In this document: positions 14,715 to 28,380 of the stretch, piece after piece
Layout: every line of letters begins with the position of its first letter
How positions within the stretch are numbered: position 1 is the stretch's first letter
Source of the DNA: Acanthacorydalis orientalis
Taxonomy: Eukaryota; Arthropoda; Insecta; Megaloptera; Corydalidae
DNA: 64,000 nt
Direction: 5' to 3'
Assembly: GCA_034766995.1 (NCBI GenBank)
Contig: CM068323.1
Location: forward strand, 22,766,346 to 22,830,345
Position numbers and translations under genes: made by a program
Notes under the pieces: generated by a model
Database searches by the model: none
Seen by the model: the letters and a program-made list of their open reading frames with translations, nothing else
Told to the model about the DNA's origin: nothing

Positions 14715-15679
14715 ATGAAAACTAGCAAGAAGAAAAGTGCTAAAAAAGTTGTTAACCACAATTTAATCAGAAATGGACGTGTACGAAAAAACAGTAAAAT
14801 ACTAAATAAAAAGAAATTTGCAACAAGTACACCGATACATTCAGGTATTAAATCTGCGAAGAGAATAAATTTTTCAATTTCAAAACAATTTTCTAATTAT
14901 TTGAATTCAAGAAAATTAATATTAGATGCAAATAATTCACATATCCAAAATATTAGTAAAAGAAATATTCATAGTATAAGTAAAGTAGATAGAAAACAAA
15001 AAATGTGGCCTGCATTAAGGAATAGTAGTACAGAAATTATACGAATCGAAAGTGATACAGAATCAGAAAATAATTCTGATGATGATGTGAAAATATTAAG
15101 TTGGAGAAAACAAGAAAGTGGACTTACGAATGGTATAGTATCAGTCGTGCCTACTACTTCCTCTAGATTAAAACGAAAAAAAGTAGCAAAATCTACAAAA
15201 GTACTTGGAGAAACAATTATTTTGAATGATACAGAATCATTTGTTGATAATATTTTGCTTACACCTGTAAGGCAGAATCAAGTACAAAATTTAGATTTAG
15301 TAAATATAGTAGAAGGAGAGCAAAATAAGGAGACAGTCGAAGATGTAATTATTATAAATGATTCATACATTGAAAATAGAGTACCGACTGTTAAAAAGAC
15401 AAAAGTTTCAATTGGTACTCAGATGACTCCAATAAGGAAAAAAAATGAAAATGACACTGTATCAAGTAAACAAAAAGAAATAAATGAAAATTGTATTAAA
15501 CATCAGTTTGATCGAACTGAATCAAATAATAAATTTTCATTAACATCGCCAGAATTGAAAAATATTAGAGAAGGTACAGATCCAGTAGAATTATTAACAT
15601 TACCTACAAAAAATATAGGTAACTTTCGAAAACGTGGATTGCGTCTTATAGTTATAGATGGCAGTAATGTTGCACTGGG
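14715..15679 (+). CDS. NYN gene, coding exon a
   Basis: Encodes the basic low-complexity N-terminus and the first catalytic strand ([12 protein letters not shown]). The open frame runs from the acceptor at 14687 (AAT GTG AGT ...) without a stop, so an upstream exon ending in phase 0 could extend the protein. Confidence 0.88.
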
Positions 15680-16644
15680 GTGAGATATTATATAATAGAT
15701 ATTAATTAGAAACTAAATTATTTTTAATTTTATTTCTTTAGTCACTCTCAAGGTCGTTTTTTTTCTACTCGTGGCCTCCAAATATGTATAGATTATTTTT
15801 TGAAAAGAGGTCACACCGTAAAAGCATTTGTTCCACAGTTTCGTTTAAAAAGAAATCAAGCGACGTTAACAAATGTTTTAAAAGATCTGGGTCAAAAAGG
15901 CCATGTTGTTTTTACACCAGCACGCGAAGTCAATGGTAAAATGATAGTGCCTTATGATGATCGGTGAGTGTGTATTATTTATGTAGATAGCTAGAGTTAT
16001 TTCTTATTTTCTTTGTTATTCAGTTACTTCTTACAGAAAATATTTTATGAATACTTGTTATAATTAAAATCATGTATGTAAATAAAGTAATAAAATATTT
16101 TAAATTATTATTTTTGAATACAAATCTTTATAAGAGCAAGATTAATTTGTTTTTGCTATTATGTAGCATTAATAGTATTGTTATATGAGTATTTCATAAG
16201 AGAAATATAAGTAAGAGATGAAAATAATTTATTATTTTGATAATAAAGAAATAAGTATGAAAATTGTTAAGTATATGTAGCAAATGAAATTGTATATATC
16301 TATGTGGGTCTGTATACATATATTTGTGTTTATGTATATTTAATATGTAGTTACTGTCATTAGTCTTATTATTTTCAGTTTAGTATGGTAAGTAGTAGAT
16401 TTAATGATTTTTTTTTAATTACTTTATTTATTGTAGGTTTATTGTGCAGTGTGCCACTGAATTTGAAGGTGTTATTGTTTCTAATGATAACTATCGTGAT
16501 TTAATGTCTGAAAATTACCATTGGAGGAAAACTATTGAAAAAAGATTATTGATGTGGACATGGGTTGAAGATACTATTATGTTTCCTTTAGATCCTTTAG
16601 GTAGATATGGTCCTACCTTGGATAGATTTCTTCGATTTCCATAA
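14715..16644 (+). CDS. NYN-domain (Regnase/N4BP1-class) endoribonuclease-like protein, three exons
   Basis: Exons 14715-15679, 15742-15963 and 16437-16644 join in frame to 464 residues. The first 300 are lysine-, serine- and asparagine-rich with no domain I recognise. The C-terminal 155 form a NYN/PIN RNase domain: IDGSNVALG (D315), [43 protein letters not shown] (D394, D395), [10 protein letters not shown] (D413, D417) and [17 protein letters not shown]. The acidic residues match the Mg-binding site known from Regnase-1, so metal-dependent RNA cleavage is expected. No CCCH zinc finger follows the domain; a C-terminal NYN without one is the layout of N4BP1/KHNYN proteins. The ATG at 14715 is the first in-frame ATG after a probable acceptor (atttcag, 14681-14687), so at least one 5' exon lies upstream. 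Donors are GG/GTGAGA and CG/GTGAGT; acceptors tttag and tgtag. Confidence 0.9.
15742..15963 (+). CDS. NYN gene, coding exon b
   Basis: Follows a 62-bp intron. Encodes the middle of the NYN fold, from [11 protein letters not shown] to the YDD acidic pair, and ends at a strong CG/GTGAGT donor. Confidence 0.92.
16437..16644 (+). CDS. NYN gene, coding exon c and stop
   Basis: Follows a 473-bp intron. Encodes [40 protein letters not shown] and the terminal FLRFP before TAA. Confidence 0.92.
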
Positions 16645-16988
16645 AATATACAATTATTATTTTTTTTTATAAAAGTAAGCGAAGTAAATAATTTATTATA
16701 TTATACAATGGAAAAAAAAATATTTTCAATGTCTTTATTAAAGTTGTTAAATAAAAGTGTTATTGGTTTAGTTATTTTGTGTTTTTAATTTGTTTTACCT
16801 TAATGATTTCATTGTATATACATGTATGTATATATATATATATATATATAAATTATTCGAACACACATTACATAAATTATGAGATAATACTACAATATTA
16901 AATACATAAAAATTGTAGTACTACTAAGATGTAGTTTTTATATTTGATATTTAACTATTTTTTTAAATTGATAATTATGTTAAATACA

Positions 16989-17020
<32 letters not shown>

Positions 17021-17948
17021 CATATATACGCATATAGACATGCAGATAAATTTTATATTTAATGTAGTTAACTAATGGCTAATGCACATATCTATTAAGT
17101 TATGGAAGGTTTAAGAGAATCATGAGTTAATTTTCATTGTATATCATCACAAATCACGTATTGAAATAAAGGATGTTTTAATCAAGGCTTCTTTATATTT
17201 TTTGTACATAAAAAACTGAATAAGAAAGATATTTTATTATGTCAACTTATTATTCATTCACAATTATGTACACGAAAAGGCTTTTTGTAAAATCACAAAT
17301 TATTTATATTTGGATCGTTTATTAAACATAATTATACACAGTGATTTTTTTCTCTCATACAATTATTGCCAATTTACTTATTTTTTTATTGGCTGGACAT
17401 AAACCTTTCAGACATTATGATCGCCTTTTAAGTATAATAACTATCAACAAATAGTACATAACAGTTTTATAAAATTTATAAACATTCTGCATAGTGCTGC
17501 TATACTATTTTTATAGCTAGCTCATTAGGGTTTGGCACATTCAGACACTGATGTTTACCTGCACATCATATGTATATATGTTATAAAATACTAAAAAAAT
17601 ATTTATAATTGTGAAGTTTGTGAAAGTATGTTAATTTCCAATTAAAATATCTATTTTTAAACATTAACACAATCCATATATGTTTAATAACTGGAATTCT
17701 ATGAGAAGAGACTGAAACAATGTACATTTTTAATGTTATAAATGTAAAACATTTCGACAGCTTTTTGATATTTCAAAAAAGTTTATATTCTATAAAAGTG
17801 TTAACCAACAAATTTATAAAGTCTACATATCTTTCACATTTTTATACACTATATTTTCTGTACCTCAAGAAACCCATTTTATCACACAGTCGCAGTAATA
17901 TAACAAGGCACTGGCCATGTGAATGTATGAAACGGATCTCTATGACGG
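16645..17948. other. convergent 3' flanks of the NYN and Dscam genes
   Basis: No coding sequence seen. Holds the NYN 3' UTR and, on the minus strand, the Dscam 3' UTR. Minus-strand AATAAA candidates for Dscam are at 17390-17385 and 17323-17318. Two short (AT)n runs lie at 16829-16850 and 16999-17020. Confidence 0.55.
16750..16755 (+). terminator. polyadenylation signal AATAAA of the NYN gene
   Basis: The first AATAAA after the stop codon, 106 bp downstream, followed by T- and GT-rich sequence. Suits a short 3' UTR. Confidence 0.6.
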
Positions 17949-18129
17949 CTAAACGTTGATCTGAAATGTATCTCGTGTAAGTTTTCCTATACTTGTACCG
18001 CGACTTGCTTTTCGCATTCCACCTACTAAGCTTTTGTCACATTCAGCTTCACTTAAGTCACGAGGATGCACATCCGAAAATCGAGACGGTGGATGAATGT
18101 GTTCATTGAAGCTTGGTGTGTGTGAAATA
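17949..18129 (-). CDS. Dscam exon 28 (C-terminus and stop)
   Basis: Residues 1903-1962. Joins exon 27 to read [20 protein letters not shown], then [19 protein letters not shown] and a basic segment, ending FQINV-stop at 17951-17949. PPSRFSD is a recognisable Dscam tail motif. The last residues (I-N-V) fit a class II PDZ ligand (hydrophobic-x-hydrophobic), which is an inference. Confidence 0.9.
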
Positions 18130-19119
18130 CTACAAAATATAAGTAGAATTGTACTGACTTAAACAAAGATACATTTGTATATATATGCGTGTGTATTTAT
18201 GTGAATGATTTTTTTTATTTATTACTTAGTGTAAATTTTGTGCAAATTACAGAGACGTAAATATACTAAAAGTATTATTTAGTTTTTCATTTCTATGAAG
18301 ATTGAGAAGTTGCATATAGTTAATTCCTTGAATTATGTGCAATAAAAAACATAAAAAAATAACGAAATTGGATAAATAAATTCTTTACATATTTGCAAAC
18401 AATATATTCAATTAAATTTATTTATAACCCATTTTATTGCTATTACTAACAATTGAATATAAAATTATGTTTTTTTAGGATTGTTTTTTATGTTTAAATG
18501 AATGTTCTAGACATCATTTTGTATTGATTTGTAAATATTCTTATAATTAGTTTCGGATGCTAATGACCTTAGGTGTCGATGTGCCCTTAAACTCCAAATA
18601 ATCAGTCAATTATAATTAGATCAACTGAAAAGCCTATATTTATATTTGCTTTTTAATAATATAACAAATTTCAAACCTGAAAATTGTCAATCATAAGAAA
18701 CATTAAATATCTTAATTTTGATGACAATTTTTACTGTATTGATTACTGGTATTAATTTAATATTTAAATTTGAAATTTTAATAAAGTAATTTTTGTGATC
18801 AATAGTGAACAGATTGGCAAGTTATACATTTAAAACATTTTAAGTATAGTTTTTTTTAAACTGGTCTTGTTGATATAGCTTGTATATATTCATACAGTTG
18901 TTCTCAAAATACTGCCAAAATTTTAGTTTATTAAATGTTCGAGACAGTTTCATAATAAAAATATCCTTTATTAACATGAATTCACATTATGATCTTATGA
19001 CACGTGTGTGCGCCCGCGTGTGTATGTATGTAGGTTTTTATGTGCGATGTGCATATGTGTCTATGTGCCTATGTGCCTATGTGCCTATGTATGTATGTGC
19101 GAATGTGTATTCTTATGCA

Positions 19120-19172
<53 letters not shown>

Positions 19173-19259
19173 ATAGGAAATGTATATAGTGTAAAATAAT
19201 AATAATTTTAAAATTGATGGAGCAAAATGAAATTGTAATTTTTAAATCCTAAAGTTTAC

Positions 19260-19323
<64 letters not shown>

Positions 19324-19339
19324 GTGTATGTATGTATGT

Positions 19340-19400
<61 letters not shown>

Positions 19401-22400
19401 ATCGAACTTTTTAAAAGAAAGAAAAAAAATGATCAAACCTTTGAATTTAATTAGACGGTCATCGATTTGCAAATGTCCTGGATTGCGGTTGTGTTAGTGT
19501 TGGTATTCCAGTGTATCGTGATTGTATCTGGTACGTGTTTCCTTGTGGTATAAACTGTGATGATTGTAGAATATGTTGTAATGGCACCTTCATGCGCGAA
19601 TGACGTCTTTAATTAGATATGAATTTATTAATTTTTATATTGTGGTATTTGTCCTAAACACTGACACAGTGTTTACATCAAGTAATGAACACATACATTG
19701 AAAGACAAAATTACAATGTTTTAGAAATAACAAAATTGAATTCTTACTTATTAGTTAATATTTTCAATTTAATAGTTTGAGAAATTTTTAAAACTATCTG
19801 TAAAAATAGTTTTATACTTTAATAAAGTACAATTTTTTTTACGACAAAATTCGAATCCAATTTTTTATTTAATACTTTTTCTTAATGTTTTAATTTTATA
19901 AAAACTATACTCATTTAGCATATATATATTAATTGATGACATATACTTATTTTAAATTTTAAGAAAGAAGATACAAGTGTACAAACACAAATTAATAATA
20001 CGATACATGAAAATAAAAGTTTGTTGTATAGTGGTACCGATTATTGATTTTTTTTTCATCTCAATAAGAAAATGGTACTTTAATATTACTAAAGATATTT
20101 TAATGACAAGTAAAATGTATTGTATTTGTCTATATAAAACATCTATATTTACCCATAAAATAAAATAAGTTGAAGAAGGGAATAAAATAGGGAATAAAAT
20201 AAAATTAAGTTTAACAATATAGTTTATATGGGAAATTATTAATGAATATTTATAATATACCTAAATGTTGTTTCATCATTATGACTAGAATATCCACTAC
20301 TACTGCGAACATGACGTTTATTTAAAGCAGCTGCCTTGGATTTACTTTTACGTGATGGGTATGGTTTTCGTCCAACTGATGCTGGTGAAGTTTCTGATGA
20401 TGAACTCGAACCTTCGGTGGGAGCATTCGACACATCTATTCAATTAATTTTTTTAATACAGTAAATGCATTCATGAATAAACGTATGTTAAATAATAATT
20501 TTATACAAATGGCTATTCTTTATTTTACAATAAATATGAAATTGGAAAAGTACACGATAAAAATTATAAATTAATAGACGTTTTACTTATAACTTAATGT
20601 AAGTATATGAATTTAACATGAAGTTTGCGAATTCTTATTTAATAAATTTGCTTCGATTTTAACATAATAAATGATCATTCTATGTAATTTATAATTTTTT
20701 AGAAAATAAAAAAAATATGTTTGGATAACTGAAGAATTAGAAAATTAAACCTGATATTATTTATGAAATATTGCGTAGAAAAATAAGAAAAAAAATGTAC
20801 TTTTAACTGTTATTATTTATATATACAGTAGGGCCGCCGTATCGGCAGTTTCGGTTTATGCGGTTTCAGTTATTTGTGGTTTACCGCGACCCGAAAATAT
20901 TAAATAAAAAATTCTAGAAATAAACGATTTTTTAAGAAATAAATGTAAAAATGTATTTAAACTGTGTGTATACAAGATATTTTTCATTGTTCCATCGTTT
21001 CCTGAGGGTTAAGCTAAGCATCAGAATCCCGTTCATTCGAGAGAGAGAATGAACATAAGTATAATAAAGTATAATGTATTTTATTATTATTTAATGTTAG
21101 TAATATCTTATTGTACATAATTTATCAATTAAACTTTATCATAAATATGTAAATAACAAAAAAAAACAATATATATATATATACATGGGTTACTATCCGC
21201 GGTTTCGGGTAGGTCTTAGTATTATTCGCAGATACAGGGGACTACTGTTTAGTAAAATATTGCAAATTACCAATATAAAAATGTTTTGAATCATTTAAAT
21301 CAATAAATTTAAGTAACTGTTGTTTAGTTAGGAAACTTTTACAGAATATGTTTACCTCTACCAATTCGATGCCGGAAAGAGACGAGCTCCTGACTCGCTC
21401 CAGCACCACCTCCACAATGTGAGGCTTCGGCCTCTGAATCGCTACCCAATGTGTCGTATTCTGAAATAGGTAGGTGTAGAGTTAGAATCTTCTTCACCTC
21501 AGAGTCAGTGCTCCCCAAGTTGTCCGACTCTGAAATCCATATACAAATCAATGTTATGCCTATAATATCAAATAGTTTTTAACTTACATTATGTAATTAT
21601 TTATGTTTCAAAGTTTATTTATTGATTTATTCTTTTATAAATTATGTTAATTTAAAATCTGATGTGTGGAATCAAATAATTACTGCAAAGAAAAACAAAT
21701 GCACTATTGGTATTTAATTTTTAAGTATTAAAATTTATATTTTTATAAAACAAAGTTAAATGATGAAAATCGAAAATAAACCTGTTTGAATGGTGTATGG
21801 ACTAATGTGTTAGGTGTACAAATTAATTCGGTGCCTTTTTTATAGAATGTGAATGCTTATAGAAAAATGGAATACATTTTAATCCTCAGAATATCCCCAT
21901 TATTTAGTATAACTTGTCTTAATTTGTCGGATAACTAACGAATTCCTTGAAAAAAGATGGTGGGTTTGTGTCGATGAAGTCGGAATGAATTTCCGAACCT
22001 CTTCCACTGTTTTGTCATTTTTTACGTGTTTTATGCATCACAACACCTTACCTCAAAGGTGAATAAATCATTTCCGCGGCTTCGATGGCGTTTTTTCAAC
22101 TGGAATGCGAAATATCTGCAATGCCTAATATACTTTTTTTCAGATGCCATCATGTTCACTACTGTCTTGTGAGATTATGTCTACTGCTTGATAAGGAATA
22201 TAGCGTTCTTAAATGTTAAGGCTGGCACTTCAAAATCATAAAACGACGGGTTTTTTTTTAAAAAATTAAAACAGTTATAACTGATTCAATTTAAAGGCAC
22301 AGAATTAATTTTTACGCCCAATATAATAATCAAAACACTGATTTATATTATTGTAAATATCTATTCTACATCATTACTGAAAAATATTGTATTTTGAAAT

Positions 22401-22889
22401 TTAGAGAGCTTACGTATTGTGAATAATCTCCTGCTGTATATGTGCTAATGAAAATACATTTAGTATTATTGTATTCATAATAAATGAAACAAAAATCAAT
22501 ACCTATATAATAGATTGTCTTTTTATAAATTAGACTAGTATATTTTATAAAAAAATTATATCGGATTAATGTTATTAATATTATACCGCAACAACTAATG
22601 AAAGCTATGAAAAATTTAGATATTACCTTGACTTTCAGAATGAGGGTCTCGTAGTCTTCCTCCTTTTCTTCTTACTTTTGTGTATTCTGGTTCTTTATTC
22701 TGTAATTAAATTATTTAAGGCAATAAAGGAATAAATATAGAACATTTTACATAAGTTTTATATTTCAATAAATAATTAGTTTTATTTAATTGAATTTAAT
22801 ATTGAAAAAATATGCTTATTTTTATAATAATGTAAAAATTGTTATATTCAAACACAATTCTATTAATTTGAACAAATATACTGTTTAGG

Positions 22890-22951
<62 letters not shown>

Positions 22952-24041
22952 TATACTTACATGTCCTAGTTTAAATTTTTCAGAAGGAGGTGGTTTTACA
23001 TCATGATATACAAATGACCCTCTTACAGAATGATAAGGCCCACTATAAACATTTCCACTATATGAACTTTCACTATATGCAGGTTTAGATAGTTGGAAAG
23101 TAGCATAAGGACATATATCTTCGATGTAGCCTGAAAATGGGTAACAAAAAACACAAAACATTTAATAAGTCTCTGTTGAAAACTACAAATAAATTGTTTT
23201 ATTATGTTTTATAAAAAGACAATTACTATAATTAAGTAAGGAATTATAGAAAAAACATGCCTGAATCAGTCTTATATGTACTGGAATCAAGGGTAACTGG
23301 TTGTTGATTTCTGTTCACTCGTACTGCCAAGTATTGTTGATCTCTGTTTTGTTTATTTTGTATCTGTGCCATGGAAGGAGATTCTCCTAAAGGACGATCT
23401 CCCTGATTATCTTCTTGCTGTAGCTCTACAAATCCAAATTAAAAATATTTATCATATGCATGAATGCGAGTATTATATTTAAATTTATATAATATATACT
23501 CACTTCTACGACGAATAAAAAAAACTGTTGCGATTAAACTGACGAGTATTAACAATGATATACAAATTGGTACTACAACTTTCATATTGGCATAAAATGG
23601 CTTACTGCTAGAGTGTGACACCGGTATTTGAATATCCGGCAAGACTGCATGTGAATTAACTAAAGTTAATTTGTGAGTGAAACATATTACTTATTTTTTT
23701 TTAATTACCTCCTTGAGCTGTAAGTGTCGTGAAGTTATAGAGAGCTATCATCGAACCTGCGTTATTATGTGCTGTTACTTTAAGTTGATATTCTGTTGCG
23801 GGGTACAGATCAACAATGCTGTAAATTCTTTCTGTTGGTTTTATATTGTTTGATGAAAGTATATATTGTGAGTGGTCTGTTCGACGATATTCAACAATAA
23901 AGTATGAAATTCCACATCCTCCATCCCCCCATGAATCTAGCCATATTGTTACTACTGTAGCATTCATTGTAAGCATTTGTGATTGCTTTGGTTTAACAGG
24001 TACTAAAAATATTTATAATATATGAATGTGTGTGTATCTAT

Positions 24042-24122
<81 letters not shown>

Positions 24123-26025
24123 TACAACATATGTTTATTAACTTTATCGAATTAAATAATGTAGAAAAAAATTATAAAAATTATAATGTTTGGTCCTTTT
24201 TACCTGTTCCTTTTGTAAAAGCATTGACAATGTCACACGGCAAACCTGTTCCAATTTTATTAAATGCTGTGATGTAAAGTTGATAACGAGTTCCGCACCA
24301 TAAATTTCGTAACATGTGGGAGTCTGCTCTGGCATCTAATTGTACTTCTTCCCAGTCACCATGATCCCGTTTGTAATTAATTACATATCCTGCAATAAAA
24401 TTAACTACTTAAGTATACAAACTTTATGATAGGTAATGTGTGGCCTTACTTTCAGATCGAACTGATAAAAAAAATGCTTGTATATTTATTATCTAGTCAC
24501 TAGTTGCTAACTATATTAAATTTACTCGTGGAGAATATTTATGTAAAAGATCAATATAGTGTACAAAATCAATGGTAGTGAACAAAATCAATTGACGAAG
24601 GGTATGTAGTATGGTTGTTATCATATGATGATTGATGCCAAAGATAAAGGCACTCGCCAACGCGTAGCGTACCTGGAAATAGCTAGTCGTTATCATAGCA
24701 GCAAGCAAACAACCACGCCACTTGTTCGTGCCCTGTATTATTTATATGTGTTGTTTTAAAATAATAAATCTTTGCAACGATAAAAAAACATTTTGTAAGT
24801 TTGAATGAAAAAGAAAAATCAAAAGTGTATACAGCCGCAGAAGACTTTCTAGTCAGTGGGAACGGGCAGTATACATCTAGCAACGCGTCTGAATAAAAAT
24901 TCGACGAGTTCAGTGAAATTAAAAAAATGCGTTGTACACCAAACTTGCGTAACAATCTTTTGTTGCGAACGTCACCGATAATGATTAGTAGGTAAGATTT
25001 AAGAAAACTCACACTTAACATAGCAACAAGCAAACAACTACGCCATTTGTTCGTACCCTGTATTATTTATATATATTATTTTAAAATAATAAATCTTTAG
25101 TTAACTTAAAATTTGGTCTCGTTATCTAAACCCCAATTGCCTCACAGTATTAGAATTTACATTTTGAGTTATTTTTGTTATATACATTTTTCTTTTTTGC
25201 GTGTGCGTAATAGATATTTTAACACTGAATTAAAAATATTGTACTACCAATATTTTTAGAATATGCAAGTATATAAGAATTGATCATATAAACAAGTTTA
25301 TTGTTTCTCATCTGCAATTAAATATAACAGATTTAATGAAAATATATTCAATTACCTAAAATCGGACTTCCTCCGTGTTTTTGATCTTTCCAGTGTAAAT
25401 GTAAACTATCTGCATATGAGTCAACAACACTTAATATAGGTGGATCAGGTGGTACTCTGACTCTAACCATGTATACAATTTCATCTTTTCCAAATTGATT
25501 GTCTACTGAACAAGAATAATTGCCTTCATCCGTTCTTTGTATGTCACGTATTATTAATGTTCCTTCTTGACTGATTTCTTTACGCCCATTGCTTTCAATT
25601 ATTTTCTCAGACTGTTTCCACATAGATGTTGGTGTAGGGATACCGACTTTACGACAAGGTAAATGGATATCTTCTTTCCATGCAGTGATAATTTCTCTAC
25701 TGAATGATACTATTTTAGAAGGAACTGCAAAAAACGATAATATATTTAGTATATATGTTTGTTTTAAGATTTATTTTGTTCATACCTTTGCTTGATGGTG
25801 ATACAGTTACAACTCGTGTACTTTCTCCTTCTCCTACTCTTGTTAATGCTTTGACCCAAAACTGGTAAGTTGCAGAATCTTGTTTTCGTATTATTTCATG
25901 CATTTCTGTATTTGGACTTAACATTAATTTGTGTGTTCCTTCCTAAATAGTAGAGAATGTAGTAAGTATGAGACAATTATCTATCTGTCTATTTGTCTAT
26001 TTATCTATCTATCTATGTATCTATC

Positions 26026-26087
<62 letters not shown>

Positions 26088-26941
26088 CATGTAGTTTACA
26101 TTTTAATTTTTATATTAAACATTAAGAAATCGCGGCTCATAATACATTTATTTGTAATCTATGACAAAAAATTAGTCATTTTAAAACATTCACTGCCCAT
26201 TAATGACTGTTACACTATGTACCACATCTTACTGTATTCCACAGTAGAGAATAAATACAAAATATAGTTTTATATATTGTATAATATGTAAATTAATTTA
26301 CTTTTAATACTAAATTTAATTACGAAAATATTTCTAATTTCAAGCAATAAAAGTAGAATAAAAGTTTTTTTCAAGCAATAAAAGTAGAATAAAAGTTTTT
26401 TATGTGTTAATATGTTATTTTTTAAGTTATGAATTTAAAATTATATAACTGAGATATATGATTATTAATTTTCTTCTTATATAACTATAGAATATTTTTT
26501 CGAAATTCATACTTCTCTTCCATCTTCAATCATTCCCATGTAAAATGTATAACCCACTAGTTGTCCATTACTGTTCTGTGGAGGTAGCCACGAGATTAAG
26601 ATTTTATTTGGAGAACTTATTACTGCTTTAATGTCAGCAGGTGCTGATGGAACTATAAAAAAAAATTACAAGTAATAAATGACATAAACAACTGATAGAA
26701 ATACATTTACCATCTTCATCAGTTTGACAGTACACTGGTATTGATCTAACACCATCTCCGCTATTTGTGTAAGCTAATACAGATATACTGTAGTTCGTGA
26801 ATTTTCTCAAGTTCGGTATGGAAGTTCTTTGTAATGTAGTCACTTTCTTTTCTTGATCATCTTTTTCTGAAAGAATATATTTTTTAAAGTACGTTTACAA
26901 AAATATTAGATAAATATGTTCATTATTACAATATGGAATGC

Positions 26942-27007
<66 letters not shown>

Positions 27008-27280
27008 GTATTTATATAAATATATGTGGTGTGTATATGTCTGTGTATGTATTTAATACATACCATACCATTCCTCAATAGGGTGATGGGAAACTTTATA
27101 TCCTTGTATTATTCCATTTCTTCCTTCCGGTGGAGGAGGATCCCATAACACGTGTATACTTTGTGAGCTCAATACAGAACATTGTACATTTTCAGGTGGT
27201 AAAGTAGGCACTAAAATAAGTTTATAAATGTGGAAAATATAATGATTTATGTATCTGTTACAAGGATTTTTACCGTTGTG

Positions 27281-27340
<60 letters not shown>

Positions 27341-27839
27341 ATGAAACAGTAAGTGTAAAATAATATTTTTTACTTAAAATACATCACTGAACTTACCATC
27401 CTCCATTGTTTGAGCAGTAACTGGTTCAGAAGAAGGACCTGATCCGCGACTATTGTATGCTTGTACTACAATTGAATATGTTGTATATTTTTCAAGGCCT
27501 TGCAGTGTTGCTTCACCGCCAAAATGAGGTCTGACCTCTACAGTTTTGAATTTTGAATTTTGTGTTAGTGTTGGTTGTGATGGAGTGGCTGTGGGTCCAT
27601 CAGTTTGTATTTCTTGATACCATACATAATAACCAAGCAAGTTTCCATTCCACAGATCTCGTGGCGGAGGCTCCCATGTAACAACAAGTTCTGTGGAACT
27701 CTTTGCTTCTGCACGTATATCTTGAGGTGGGCCACTAGGTACTTAAGAAGGGAGAATATTTATTAGAATATTTCAATGCTATACATTCTTTAAATGATTC
27801 ATTTGTCTGTGTGCCTGCATGTGTGTTACGTGTGCTTGC

Positions 27840-27902
<63 letters not shown>

Positions 27903-28325
27903 ATAGTGTGTGTATCTATTTTTAATAGTTATTGAATTTTGTATAATTGTTAGAAAATATCAGTGTATAAAAGATTGTTATTAATTGAAGTTGAAATAAT
28001 ATTAAAAAGTATGTAACGTAAATTATATTCAACCACAATATAATCAAAATAGTGTAAAAACTTAAGTTCTCTTAATGAGTTGTACCTTCTTCAAGAGTAT
28101 TTACTTGTATAACTTCGCTAGGTTCACTTGGACCAAGTCTGTTCTCTGCAATAACTCTCATTTGATAAGCACTCGCAGGCCGTAAATTTTGAATGGTTGC
28201 AGTTATTTGTGTTCCTGGGACAGTTACTTTCAATGGTTGTGAAGGCCAAACATCTGTAAAATATAATTTATAAGGTGGCATATTAAGACAAGTAATTTGT
28301 ATTCAATTTGATTATAAATAACAAA

Positions 28326-28380
<55 letters not shown>

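Noticed and set aside
24683..25033. 116-codon minus-strand frame in a Dscam intron
   Set aside because: Falls within the LTR-like repeat region. It shows no protease, reverse transcriptase or gag motif and spans the direct repeat.
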